From: Nostoc sp. FACHB-152
GTDB lineage: Bacteria > Cyanobacteriota > Cyanobacteriia > Cyanobacteriales > Nostocaceae
NCBI RefSeq assembly: GCF_014697475.1
Contig: NZ_JACJRV010000001.1
Span: 186,001-250,000 of the forward strand
Length of the DNA stretch: 64,000 bases
Direction: 5' to 3'
This document shows, piece after piece, positions 19,213-28,142 of this stretch. Every line of letters starts with the position of its first letter. The stretch's first letter is position 1. The notes beneath the pieces were generated by a model. The model searched no databases. It saw only the letters and a list, made by a program, of their open reading frames with translations, and was not told the origin of the DNA. Both the position numbers and the translations under genes were made by a program.

Positions 19213-19443
19213 ATGAATTATCGCTATAGCATGATTATTCAATGGTCAGATGAAGATAAATGCTATTTAGTCCATCTACCGGAATTTCCTTGGCAGCAGT
19301 ACCACACTCACGGCGCAACCTACGCAGAAGCCGCCAAACACGGACAGGAAGTTATTGAATCACTCATTGAATGGTATCAAGAACAGGGAAAGCTTTTACC
19401 GGAAGCGATCGCTTTACCTGAAAAGCCGTTAAAAGTAGCGTAA
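19213..19443 (+). CDS. HicB-like antitoxin-fold protein (orphan)
   Basis: The 76-residue protein has the HicB/UPF0150 pattern: YSMIIQWSDEDKCYLVHLPEFP, then HGATYAEAAKHGQEVIESLIEWYQEQG. It lacks the C-terminal DNA-binding extension of full HicB. A good ribosome site (GCGGAGGAAG) precedes the ATG. No hicA-like small toxin ORF lies next to it, so it is either a solitary HicB-like regulator or a relic. Short HicB-like proteins of this kind are frequent in cyanobacteria. Confidence 0.8.
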   Translation: MNYRYSMIIQWSDEDKCYLVHLPEFPWQQYHTHGATYAEAAKHGQEVIESLIEWYQEQGKLLPEAIALPEKPLKVA

Positions 19444-19554
19444 TAACGTTGGAAATCTATCTAACACTGAGTACATAACAATTTAAGCCCCAAGATAGTG
19501 TGTGCTTCGTGGCTGCATTGCTTAGGCTTGGTCTAGAAATAGGAGACAAAACTT

Positions 19555-19773
19555 ATGAACAAAGAAACAGTTCCTAGCCAAGCTGAAAAAATGAATCCTG
19601 AAGGCCACGCATCAGAATTAAGCCCAGAAACGCTAGACAAAATCAAACATCCCGCGAAAATGGATGATGTGATTCGGGAACAATCAGCCGAAGAACGCCG
19701 GAGTAACCCAGCTTTAGTACCAGAAATGCTAGATGAACCTACCGATGAAATGATTGGGTTCACCAAAGAGTAG
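19555..19773 (+). CDS. Small hydrophilic protein, function unknown
   Basis: The 72-residue ORF is highly charged and Pro-rich with no hydrophobic core (HPAKMDDVIREQSAEERRSN, then PALVPEMLDEPTDEM), so it is probably disordered. A purine-rich site (AGGAGACAAAACTT) sits just ahead of the ATG. The stop is 49 bp before the deacetylase start, so the two may be co-transcribed. I do not recognise a named family. Confidence 0.65.
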   Translation: MNKETVPSQAEKMNPEGHASELSPETLDKIKHPAKMDDVIREQSAEERRSNPALVPEMLDEPTDEMIGFTKE

Positions 19774-19822
19774 TGAGACTGCTGAGGATACAATAGCCTC
19801 AGTGTCTTGCTTATCGCTCCCT

Positions 19823-20743
19823 ATGCTACCAGTCATCTATTCCGATGAGTTTTTAGATCACAAGACTGGAACCTATCATCCAGAAAACCCAGAACGTCTG
19901 ACGGCGATTGTCAAAGCTTTAAAGGAGGCTGCATTCGCAGAACAAATCGCTTGGCGATCGCCGACTCCCGTCTTTGATAAGCCATCATTGATGTCTTTGT
20001 TATTACAAGTACACAGCCCGTCCTACGTTAAAAAAGTTGGGGATATCGCTGCTAGTGGTGGTGGTTATTTAGATGGGGATACACCAGTTTCTCCCAACAG
20101 CTATGATGTGGCGTTATTGGCTGTAAGTGCTTGGTTGGATGGTATTGATATTGTCCTATCTACTGAAAACCCTGCGTTTGTGCTGGCGCGTCCACCTGGA
20201 CATCATGCTGAAAGTGATGCGGGAATGGGGTTTTGTTTATTTTCTAATGCGGCGATCGCCGCGTTTTATGCTTTAGAAAACCCTGAAGTGAACCGTGTCG
20301 CTATTCTCGATTGGGATGTGCATCATGGTAACGGTACACAGGCGATCGTCGAAACTCATCCACAAATTGCCTACTGTTCTCTACATCAGTACCCCTGTTA
20401 TCCCGGAACTGGCAAAGCTTCCGAACACGGTTTGCATCATAATGTTTTGAATATCCCGATACCGCCTAGTAGCGACATCGCTATCTATCAGCCCCTTTTA
20501 GAAAAAAAGATAATACCATTCTTAGAAAACTTTCAACCAGACTTGTTAATTGTCAGTGCTGGTTATGATGCCAATGCCGCAGATCCTTTAGCCAGTATCA
20601 ATTTGCAACCAGAAGATTATGGTTTATTTACTGATTACTGTTTAGGTATAACTCGAAAAATTCTTTTTGGTTTAGAAGGTGGCTATGATTTTCAAACTCT
20701 TTCTCAATCTGTTGTAGCAACAGTTGAACGCTGTTTACTATAA
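19823..20743 (+). CDS. Histone deacetylase family protein (acetylpolyamine/acetoin-utilisation type)
   Basis: I prefer the ATG at 19823 (MLPVIYSDEFLDHKTGTYHP); the frame is open to 19754 but that part overlaps the upstream gene. The roughly 306-residue arginase-like fold has the His pair (RPPGHHAESDAGMGFC), the zinc site (LDWDVHHGNGTQ), a second Asp (SAGYDANAADPL) and a C-terminal Gly-rich loop (GLEGGYDFQ). It is a Zn2+-dependent amidohydrolase that removes acetyl groups from small molecules or proteins; the substrate is unknown. Confidence 0.92.
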   Translation: MLPVIYSDEFLDHKTGTYHPENPERLTAIVKALKEAAFAEQIAWRSPTPVFDKPSLMSLLLQVHSPSYVKKVGDIAASGGGYLDGDTPVSPNSYDVALLAVSAWLDGIDIVLSTENPAFVLARPPGHHAESDAGMGFCLFSNAAIAAFYALENPEVNRVAILDWDVHHGNGTQAIVETHPQIAYCSLHQYPCYPGTGKASEHGLHHNVLNIPIPPSSDIAIYQPLLEKKIIPFLENFQPDLLIVSAGYDANAADPLASINLQPEDYGLFTDYCLGITRKILFGLEGGYDFQTLSQSVVATVERCLL

Positions 20744-20763
20744 TTTCAAGCCATTATTTCTTC

Positions 20764-20790
20764 AAGGGTGGTGTGAGTTAATCCACCCTT
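20764..20790 (+). terminator. Hairpin downstream of the deacetylase gene
   Basis: The stem AAGGGTGG (20764-20771) pairs with CCACCCTT (20783-20790) across an 11-nt loop, 20 bp after the stop at 20743. There is no T-run after it, so it is a probable but not textbook terminator. Confidence 0.55.
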
Positions 20791-21336
20791 TAGTATGTCA
20801 AACTAACTACATCAATAATTTTTTTTATAACTAATATATTCACTTTATCAAGTAGTTCTACTTAGAACCCCTAGAATTCGTAAAAGTTAATTACTCAATC
20901 AGCTTTACAATTCTTTACATTAGTTTTAATCATCATCACCATCAGGTTAACTATAATTTTGTCCCTTCATTGGGAATGAAATAACCAAAAATTTTGTTTA
21001 AAAAAATTGCCTAAAGTAAAAATAAATTGCTTACAAGTTTTTTTCAGTACAGGTTGGCAATAAAATTTGATATCGCAGCCTAAAATCCTTGTAGTGATGG
21101 AATTTGAGCGATAGTTGCCAGCTTCATAATTATATAGTTTTGACTAATATCAGTTAGTTGATTTACTAAATTAACAGGCAATTTTACTGTAAGTATGGAT
21201 GCATAAATTTCTACATAAAAAAACTTCTGTATTTGTTGTGCCTAAATTTTGATGGAATTCATCGAAACTTTAAAAAGAAAAATTTAGCAAACTCTTATCT
21301 AAGACCTAAAGTTTTGTTAAGATGCAATTGCTAGCA

Positions 21337-21375
21337 ATATTTCAACGGGAATCCTTAGTCACAGTGTTGAAATAT
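21337..21375. promoter_or_regulatory. Inverted repeat upstream of a small membrane protein gene
   Basis: The 10-bp arms ATATTTCAAC and GTTGAAATAT are perfect and 19 nt apart, ending 38 bp before the ATG at 21414. It could be an operator for a dimeric repressor or a leader hairpin. No factor can be named from the sequence. Confidence 0.45.
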
Positions 21376-21413
21376 CAAATAGTACTAGCCACATAGAGTT
21401 CAAAGGTGAAGGA

Positions 21414-21551
21414 ATGACCACCTACATTTTTTTTGATGAAGCCCTTCGGATGCTGACTAACGCCTACTTGCTATCAGCAGTTTTCCTAATAGCTGCCTCT
21501 GGTATAGGTTTAGCAGTGATTGAAACGATTGAAAAAACAGGAGAACGTTAA
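21414..21551 (+). CDS. 45-residue single-span membrane protein
   Basis: The ORF reads MTTYIFFDEALRML, a hydrophobic span (about residues 18-36, AYLLSAVFLIAASGIGLAVI) and a charged end (ETIEKTGER). A good ribosome site (AAGGTGAAGGA) precedes the ATG by a few bases. The single helix with short acidic/amphipathic flanks resembles small thylakoid or plasma-membrane subunits. I do not recognise it. The TerB-like gene follows 167 bp later. Confidence 0.6.
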   Translation: MTTYIFFDEALRMLTNAYLLSAVFLIAASGIGLAVIETIEKTGER

Positions 21552-21718
21552 TTTAGACTTTGACGGTGTACTGCTTGGCGAAAACCTCTGAGTGCAGGTG
21601 TTCGCTATAAAGAAATCCTGGGAACACTAAACCTTGAAAGTCTCACAGCGTTGCAGATCTATCTGATATTTGGAAGCAGGGAACTGTACGCTGAGACAAA
21701 AATCCAGGAGCATCAATT

Positions 21719-22165
21719 ATGAATTTATTAGACACAATCTTGGGCATAGACAACCAAAGCCCAGGGGTGTTGACATCGGCGGAAGCTTTTGCTGCTATTA
21801 CCTTAGTGGCGATTACCCCAGATGGTTTGCTGTCGGAACAGCAAACCCGTAGTATCTTTTCTGTACTATCGCGGATCAAGCTTTTTAACAGTTATTCGGA
21901 AGATAATATGAATAATCTGTTAGAAAAAATTCTAGGCATTCTGCGACGCGATGGTTTCAATGCCTTATTTAATGTAGCGAAAGAGTCTTTATCTTCAGAA
22001 CTAAGAGAGGCTGCTTTTGCTGTAGCTGCTGATTTGGTATTGGCTGAAGCCATAGTCACAGAGGAAGAGAAAAATTTTTTAAATGATTTATCTCATGCTT
22101 TAGATATTCCTCACGATACTGGCATCAAAATTTTGCAGGTATTAATGATCAAAAATCAGCGATAA
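21719..22165 (+). CDS. TerB-family (tellurite-resistance-like) protein
   Basis: The 148-residue all-helical protein has the TerB pattern: SAEAFAAITLVAITPDGLLS with an acidic metal-like site, a middle helix pair, and ALVLA-type second half (FAVAADLVLAEAIVTEEEKN, then FLNDLSHALDIP). The acidic residues in both halves fit the metal-binding TerB fold. In cyanobacteria these are widespread, and a role in tellurite resistance is not implied. The ATG at 21719 follows a GGAGCA site. Confidence 0.75.
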   Translation: MNLLDTILGIDNQSPGVLTSAEAFAAITLVAITPDGLLSEQQTRSIFSVLSRIKLFNSYSEDNMNNLLEKILGILRRDGFNALFNVAKESLSSELREAAFAVAADLVLAEAIVTEEEKNFLNDLSHALDIPHDTGIKILQVLMIKNQR

Positions 22166-22431
22166 TAGGTTGAAAGTGTCTAAATCAATTAATATCCTGC
22201 AATTTTAACTAACATGATTGGCTTACAACAGATTTGGCTGCTTAAATTCCAGTTGCCACACTGTGATTGTAATATTTGGTCGTGATGATACACCAACACA
22301 GTTGTTTAAATATTCACCATTTAAAATTATCAGGCTCAAAGAATAACTCCGGTATACCTATCGGAAATAATGACTTTTTGAGCAAAATTTGAGTATACTT
22401 TTTTTAATAGTTAGTTATTAGTCCTTGTGTT

Positions 22432-22983
22432 ATGGCAATCCTATTACTAGAAGACGGTACAGTCGAGAGCGATTTAAGTGAGATAGTTCATGAACTTGCT
22501 CCTATTGGGGTACATCTGAAACACTATGACCCCGGAACATCGCTGCTTTTCCCGGACTTACTAGAACAGGAAGTTTTGACTCATTCCGAGAAGCACTACA
22601 TTGTAGATTTGCATAGTAGTGTATTTGAATTTCTCCAGCAAGAAACAGGTTCTCTCTGGTGTGACTTATTGAATTTGCATCCAGGTGCGCCTAATCTTAA
22701 AATGCTGCTAGATACCTACAGTCGTTATCATACTCATACTGCTGCTGAACCTCTTTATGTATTGGCAGGCGAAATGATTTTTGGTTTTGTCAGACCTGAT
22801 GGTAGCCAAGTGCAGCTTTTAGTTCAGTCACAAGATTACATTTGTATCCCCGCAGGAGTAGAGCATTGGTGTAGTCTGACAGCATCTTTAAGTTTTAAAG
22901 CGGTGCGCTATTTCACTTCGGCAGAGGGTTGGGTTCCCAATTACACAGGAACTCAGTTAAATGATGCGCTCAAGCCGCGTTAA
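22432..22983 (+). CDS. mtnD: Acireductone dioxygenase-like cupin
   Basis: The 183-residue cupin carries the ARD metal site: HTHTAAE (HxHx3E) and, 39 residues after the Glu, the last His in IPAGVEHW. The ends also fit: PGAPNLKMLLDTYSRYH upstream and RYFTSAEGWVPNYTG at the end match ARD proteins. The enzyme oxidises the acireductone of the methionine salvage pathway (Fe form) to the methionine precursor. No other salvage gene is nearby. Its stop overlaps the convergent TPR gene stop by 4 bp. Confidence 0.78.
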   Translation: MAILLLEDGTVESDLSEIVHELAPIGVHLKHYDPGTSLLFPDLLEQEVLTHSEKHYIVDLHSSVFEFLQQETGSLWCDLLNLHPGAPNLKMLLDTYSRYHTHTAAEPLYVLAGEMIFGFVRPDGSQVQLLVQSQDYICIPAGVEHWCSLTASLSFKAVRYFTSAEGWVPNYTGTQLNDALKPR

Positions 22984-24803
22984 GCCTGAAGCTGGGCGAT
23001 CGCAGCTAGCATTTGTTGGTAGTATTCTATGTTTCCTTCTTGATAATAGATGTTGGCAGATTGTTGAAAATCAGCGATCGCGCCTTGATAATCTTGTAAT
23101 TGACGGTAAATATCAGCACGTAACATATAAGCTGATGCCCAATGAGGATGACGCTGCAAGGCTTGGTGCAAGTCTGTTAATGCTCCTTGTAAGTCTCCTA
23201 ATAGTAAACGGCTACGGCCTCGGTGATACCAGTCTTCTGCAAAACTAGGGTCAAGGGCGATGGCTTGGGTGTAATCTTCAATAGCTCTGTGATATTGTTT
23301 GAGAGCATAATAAGCACCAGCGCGATCGCTGTAAAATGCCGCAGATTTGGGATTAATTTGCAGCGCTTGGCTATAATCAGCAATTGCACCTTGATAATCT
23401 TGCAAAGCATAGCGCAGTGAACCCCGATTGTAATAAGCCTCCACTAATTTGGGGTTAACTTTTAATGCTTGATTATAATCTGCCATAGCTCTTTGTTCGG
23501 CTCCTAACAAGCGGAGTGCATTACCGCGATTGCAGTAAGCTTCGGCAAAATCAGCAGAGAGTTTGATGGCTTGGGTATATTCTTCGACGGCGGCTAAATA
23601 ATCACGTAGAGCTTCGCGGGCTAATCCCCGACCGTAGTATGCTGTAGCTAAATTAGGATTCAGCTGCAATGCGCGATTGTAATCTAAGATTGCGCCTTGA
23701 TAATCTCCCAAACAACGACGGGCCGTAGCGCGATCGCAGTATCCTTGGGCAAAGTCGGGATGAATTTGTAAGATGCGATTGCTATCTGCTAATGCGCCTT
23801 GATAGTCTCCTAGTTGGCAACGAGCATAAGCGAGAAAACCGTAAACTAAAGCTAACGTCGGATTTTTTGCTAGTGCTTGCTCATAATCAGCGATCGCACC
23901 TTGATAATCACCTAATGTTGCCCGTACCAGTCCTCTTTCGTAGTATGCTTGGACATCTTCAGGATTTAAACTTAGAGCTTGGTTAAAATCAGCAATCGCT
24001 GCTGGATAATCTTGTTGGTATGAACGGACTAGTCCGCGATTATAGTATGCAGGTGCAAAACTCGGATTAATTTGTAATGCCCGATTGTAATCAGCAATTG
24101 CGCCTTGACAGTCATTTAAGGCAAAGCGCGTATTACCTCGATAATGATAGGCTTCCACTAGATTAGGATCTAGCTGTAATGCCCGTTCATGATCGGCGAT
24201 CGCTTGCTGATACTCTTTTAAAATATGAAAAATATTACCGCGACTGCTATAAACGGCGGCATAATCGGGATACCACTGTAAAGCTTGTTGAAAATCTGCT
24301 AAGGCTGCTTGATAATCGCCGTTCTCGCTTCTGGCTACACCACGCTCGTGAAATGCCCGTGCAATATCAAAATCTATATATGTCACTAATTCCGGATTAA
24401 TCTCAATTGCTTGGTGATAATCAGCTATGGCTTGATCATACTCACCTAATGCACAGTAAACATTTCCCCGGCCGTGATACGATTCTGCCAAGTTGGGATT
24501 GATTGCCAATGCCCTCTCGTAATCAGCGATCGCTTCCTCATAATCGGCTAGAGAGTAACGACTATTACCTCTGTTATGGAAGGCTTCAGCAAACTTAGGA
24601 TTGATTTGGATTGCCTTGTCGAAATCAGCAATTGCTCCAGAATAATTTAGGAGTGAGCTATAAAGAATATTGCCGCGATTATAGTAGGCTTCAGCAAAGT
24701 TAGGATTTAACTTAATTGCTTCTGTATAATCGGCGATCGCTCCTTGATAATCTCCTTGCAAATTTTTGTGAAAACCCCTGTTAAAAAAATCGACAGCATT
24801 CAT
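22980..24803 (-). CDS. Giant TPR protein
   Basis: The ATG at 24803 (MNAVDFFNRGFHKNLQGDYQ) is preferred; a TTG at 24866 would add 21 residues. Almost the whole 607 residues is TPR: about 17 consecutive 34-residue units of the type AYYNRGN..GDYQGAIADYNQALQINP, with one interrupted unit near residues 150-170 (ELVTYIDFDIARAFHERG). No enzymatic domain or signal peptide is seen. It should form a long superhelical protein-binding scaffold. Regular HIP1 sites and repeated codons show recent repeat duplication. Confidence 0.85.
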   Translation of the reverse strand: MNAVDFFNRGFHKNLQGDYQGAIADYTEAIKLNPNFAEAYYNRGNILYSSLLNYSGAIADFDKAIQINPKFAEAFHNRGNSRYSLADYEEAIADYERALAINPNLAESYHGRGNVYCALGEYDQAIADYHQAIEINPELVTYIDFDIARAFHERGVARSENGDYQAALADFQQALQWYPDYAAVYSSRGNIFHILKEYQQAIADHERALQLDPNLVEAYHYRGNTRFALNDCQGAIADYNRALQINPSFAPAYYNRGLVRSYQQDYPAAIADFNQALSLNPEDVQAYYERGLVRATLGDYQGAIADYEQALAKNPTLALVYGFLAYARCQLGDYQGALADSNRILQIHPDFAQGYCDRATARRCLGDYQGAILDYNRALQLNPNLATAYYGRGLAREALRDYLAAVEEYTQAIKLSADFAEAYCNRGNALRLLGAEQRAMADYNQALKVNPKLVEAYYNRGSLRYALQDYQGAIADYSQALQINPKSAAFYSDRAGAYYALKQYHRAIEDYTQAIALDPSFAEDWYHRGRSRLLLGDLQGALTDLHQALQRHPHWASAYMLRADIYRQLQDYQGAIADFQQSANIYYQEGNIEYYQQMLAAIAQLQA

Positions 24804-25083
24804 CTGTGTTAATTGGGCTGTAAACTCCCGTCCAATAATTTTAAGATGGGTGCCGTTTTGTATCAATTGATTTGGGCGGATTTTTACAATTCCACCTGTA
24901 AATATTAATTAGAGGTTTGTAATGTACAGCAGAAATACGGATAATAGTATACTCGTGCAACAAAAAACACAGTTGTAGATATTTTAATATTTGTATTTTT
25001 GTCTTGGCATATTAGTTAGTAAAAAAGCTATTAATAGCAAAACACAGTAAAATTCAATAAAAGATAAAAGAGGTAATTAACCA

Positions 25084-25341
25084 ATGAATATCTTTGTCAC
25101 ATCTGAAGATGAGCAACTTAATAAATTACGGATTGAATTAGGAAAATATACAAGCACTCCCGAAGTGAATAGCAACACTTTGAAACTAATAGAAGAAAAT
25201 ACGCATCGCCCTACAGACATAAATCAAAAAACAACTATAGAAGATGAGCAACTTTGTTGCCGAACTTTCAGGGATCGCTCAATGGCAGAAGGATGTAGTC
25301 ATTATGAAGATTACATTTATACTGAATTGATTGAAAAATGA
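25084..25341 (+). CDS. Hypothetical 85-residue protein
   Basis: The ORF starts MNIFVTSEDEQLNKL after a GAGGTAATTAACC ribosome site. It is acidic and polar with a Cys pair (EDEQLCCRTFRDRS) and a Cys-His (GCSHYEDYIY) near the end. The motif EDEQL occurs twice (residues about 8 and 57), suggesting an internal repeat. I see no known domain. A perfect hairpin at 25543-25576 lies further downstream. Confidence 0.5.
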   Translation: MNIFVTSEDEQLNKLRIELGKYTSTPEVNSNTLKLIEENTHRPTDINQKTTIEDEQLCCRTFRDRSMAEGCSHYEDYIYTELIEK

Positions 25342-25542
25342 TGTCATAGCTAGTATAGCTAAGGAGATGTCAATTTACTAAGTATTGTTACAGCAACTTT
25401 TTATTAACCAAATTTCTCTATTTGTGCTAACAACTTTGTTTTATCAGACTGAAAAATTTAGCTTGCCTCTGAATAACAAAGATAAAGTTCATAAAATAGA
25501 GTAAATCAAAGATTTTGCCAAATTAGCTTTTTGAAAAAACTA

Positions 25543-25576
25543 CAGATAAACACAGAAAAACAACTGTGTTTATCTG
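25543..25576. terminator. Hairpin between convergent genes (rubrerythrin 3' side)
   Basis: The arms CAGATAAACACAG and CTGTGTTTATCTG are perfect (13 bp, 8-nt A-rich loop). It lies 50 bp beyond the minus-strand rubrerythrin stop and downstream of the + strand gene at 25084, so it can stop both. A second partial inverted repeat (GTTAGGTT..AACCTAC) follows at about 25580-25612. Confidence 0.65.
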
Positions 25577-25625
25577 GTTTGTTAGGTTGCGCTACGCTTG
25601 TTCTAACCTACTTATCTATGCCATC

Positions 25626-26339
25626 TTAGGCAGCAATTTTTTCTTCCAAAGGTTTAAACGTCTTTTTAGTAGCACCGCAAATAGGACATTGCCAATCATC
25701 GGGAATATCTTCAAATGGTGTACCAGGGGCAATTCCGGAATCGGGATCGCCAGCAACGGGATCGTAAATCATGCTGCATTGTCTGCAAATCCATTTCCGA
25801 GTTTGAGGATCATCACTAGCAACTTTGGTGGCGGCTTGTCCACCGTTTAATACTTCTAAAGCTTCAGTGTAGCGATCGGCGTGGTAGTTTTCGATAAATT
25901 TGAGCAAACCAAAACGGTGTGCTGCTTCCCGAAATGTATTAGCGTGTTCACCAGATTCTTGTGCTTGCTTGAGAAACTCTGCTGCGGCTGGGTTATCGCG
26001 CTCGCTTTGTGCTGCTTCTGCAAATTCAGGATACATTGTAGTGTATTCGTAAGTCTCACCTTCAATTGCCAAAGATAAGCAGCGAGAGACAATTGCCCGC
26101 TTTTGTTCCTCAGTTAAAGCGGCAGGATTTTCTACTACAAGTTCTGGATGCAGCAACTCAAAATGAGCAAAAGCGTGTTCAGTTTCTTGTTCTGCGGTTT
26201 CACGAAAAAGTTTTGCTAAGTCAGAAAATCCTAATTTACTAGCAACCTTAGCGAAAAATAAATACTTGCGGTTAGCCATCGATTCACCACCGAAGGCTGC
26301 TTCTAAATTTTTGAGAGTAGTAATGTTAGATAAATCCAT
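25626..26339 (-). CDS. rbr: Rubrerythrin
   Basis: The ATG at 26339 gives [20 protein letters not shown] and 237 residues. The ferritin-like diiron part has the Glu ligands ([52 protein letters not shown]). The C-terminal rubredoxin domain carries both Cys pairs ([10 protein letters not shown] and CPICGATKK). It reduces hydrogen peroxide using electrons passed through the rubredoxin centre and protects against oxidative stress, which suits diazotrophic or micro-oxic metabolism. Confidence 0.95.
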   Translation of the reverse strand: MDLSNITTLKNLEAAFGGESMANRKYLFFAKVASKLGFSDLAKLFRETAEQETEHAFAHFELLHPELVVENPAALTEEQKRAIVSRCLSLAIEGETYEYTTMYPEFAEAAQSERDNPAAAEFLKQAQESGEHANTFREAAHRFGLLKFIENYHADRYTEALEVLNGGQAATKVASDDPQTRKWICRQCSMIYDPVAGDPDSGIAPGTPFEDIPDDWQCPICGATKKTFKPLEEKIAA

Positions 26340-26543
26340 AATTTCTGGATGCCTGTCCACTGAGATTTACTAGTAAAAAAAATAGACTCTAAATCAGGTT
26401 AATGAGCCAATTTTGTATAATATAAAACGTTTTATACAATTTTTTCCGCCCATATGTCTTTACTTGATTTATTTGTCTTTCCAGGAGAATTAATCAAATT
26501 AAAAATGAGTAATTGTTTATATCTCATCCAGCTTTGAGATTAT

Positions 26544-28016
26544 CTAGATAATTGTGAAATACTTGTTAGTTTTTGTTAGAAGATCAGATGCGTTTTCACT
26601 GCTGGGTATCTGGGTAAATAAAATATCTTTCACGGTTGGCTCTAGAGGGACGGTAACGCCACTAATATTACCTTTTTTATCAGTTAAGAAAGATATAAGT
26701 TGTGGTTGATCATCCAAATCATCTGCAATAAAAATATCATAGTGGTAGTGTTCTAATTTATATACAGTTGAATTATAAATTGCTGTTAAATGGTTATCAT
26801 TAATTAAAATTGATAAGACCCCATAGGCTGGATGCTCAAAATCACCTGTGTAATCCTCTAGTGGATGAGAAGGCTGAGTTCCATTTTTACGGGCATCGAT
26901 GATTGACAATGCGGCTTTTGCTTTCTCTTCTTTGGCTTGAGCATATCTTTCCTTCATTCGTTCATTCCAAGGTGATTCGTCTAGACCGAGCAAGCGATCG
27001 CATACGTAATAAGTTACAGTATGTATCACTGGATTTTGCTTTAAATTAGTTAAAACTACTATGCCAATATTGTCTTGAGGTAGCAAAGTTGTCCTCGACG
27101 TAAATCCATCAATATTACCGCCATGCTGAATTAAATTATGACCTCTGTAAACACTAATAAACCATCCCAAACCATAAAAATAATGAAAAATATCATTAAA
27201 TTGCAGTCGTTGTGAAGTCCCAAATTGTGGAGAGTGCATCTCTTCCAAATGAAATGGTGAGATAATTTGTTTGTCGCCATATTTACCCTGATTAAGATGA
27301 AGTAAAAGCCAGTTAGCCATATCAGCAACATTGGAATTTATCGAACCTGCTGCGCTAGAGACATCAATATTACAAAAGGGTATTTTGTCTACTTTGTCAT
27401 CTTTTTCTTGATAAGGAAATGCAAAATCATCAGTTTTCGGGAATTCCGCAAGAGAGAAATTACTGGCTCTCATTTCTAAAGGGTTAAAAATCTCCTGTTG
27501 TACAAATTCTTCCCAGCTACTCCCTGCAATTTCACCAACTAAGTAACCAGCAACCATGTACATCAAATTCTGATACTGAAAAACAGTACGCAATTCGTGA
27601 GTGGGTTCGAGATATCTTAAGCGGTTCAATATCTCTTTAAGAGTGAAGGGACTTTTGAACCACATACGATCATGACGGGGTAAGCCAGAGCGATGAGTTA
27701 CCAGGTCACGAGGCGTGATGTGGTCAGTTGCATAGGAGTCATAAAGCTTCAAAGCGGGCAGATAATTTCTGACAGGTTTATCCCAATCTAATAAGCCACG
27801 TTCTACCAGGATACTCATCGCCATTGTGGTAAAGGGTTTGGTGCCAGAAGCAATAGCAAAGAGGGTTTGTGGTGTAACCATTAAATTTTGTTCGACATCT
27901 CGCAATCCAAAGCCTTCACAAAAAATTATTTCATTATCTTTAACGATTGCGATCGCCAGCCCAGGTACTTTCCACTGTTGCATCGTCTTGTTAATAAATT
28001 CACTTAGACCTTGCAT
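26544..28016 (-). CDS. Serine hydrolase, class C beta-lactamase fold
   Basis: The 490-residue protein has Ser57-x-x-Lys60 (IASGTKPFTTM), Tyr148-x-Asn150 (FQYQNLMYM) and the HGG triad element (LIQHGGNIDGF). The C-terminal 140 residues form a separate beta-rich domain (LEDYTGDFEHPAYGVLSI). Without a signal peptide it is likely cytoplasmic. The family includes esterases, D-aminopeptidases and carboxypeptidases, and an antibiotic resistance role should not be assumed. It is a single-gene unit. Confidence 0.88.
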   Translation of the reverse strand: MQGLSEFINKTMQQWKVPGLAIAIVKDNEIIFCEGFGLRDVEQNLMVTPQTLFAIASGTKPFTTMAMSILVERGLLDWDKPVRNYLPALKLYDSYATDHITPRDLVTHRSGLPRHDRMWFKSPFTLKEILNRLRYLEPTHELRTVFQYQNLMYMVAGYLVGEIAGSSWEEFVQQEIFNPLEMRASNFSLAEFPKTDDFAFPYQEKDDKVDKIPFCNIDVSSAAGSINSNVADMANWLLLHLNQGKYGDKQIISPFHLEEMHSPQFGTSQRLQFNDIFHYFYGLGWFISVYRGHNLIQHGGNIDGFTSRTTLLPQDNIGIVVLTNLKQNPVIHTVTYYVCDRLLGLDESPWNERMKERYAQAKEEKAKAALSIIDARKNGTQPSHPLEDYTGDFEHPAYGVLSILINDNHLTAIYNSTVYKLEHYHYDIFIADDLDDQPQLISFLTDKKGNISGVTVPLEPTVKDILFTQIPSSENASDLLTKTNKYFTII

Positions 28017-28142
28017 AGTAAATGTTTATACCTCAGTATAAAAACAGTCCCCGCTTTTTTCGTTCTCCCGTTTTTCACAAAATAGGCTGTTTAGTAGAGA
28101 TGATTAGCTGTTAGCCTACAACATCTAGGTTAAATTTATCGC

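Larger units (their letters stand above)
20744..21413. other. AT-rich intergenic region with inverted repeat
   Basis: Apart from the hairpin at 20764-20790 and a perfect inverted repeat ATATTTCAAC...GTTGAAATAT (arms 21337-21346 and 21366-21375), I see no gene in these 670 bp. Much of it probably serves as promoter and leader for the 45-residue protein at 21414. A small RNA cannot be excluded. Confidence 0.5.

Noticed and set aside
19754-19822. Longer start of the deacetylase
   Set aside because: The extension overlaps the upstream small gene and encodes a non-conserved-looking leader. ATG 19823 gives the normal family start.
26544-28016. Antibiotic-resistance beta-lactamase
   Set aside because: The SxxK/YxN fold covers many esterases and peptidases. 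There is no signal peptide and no resistance context.
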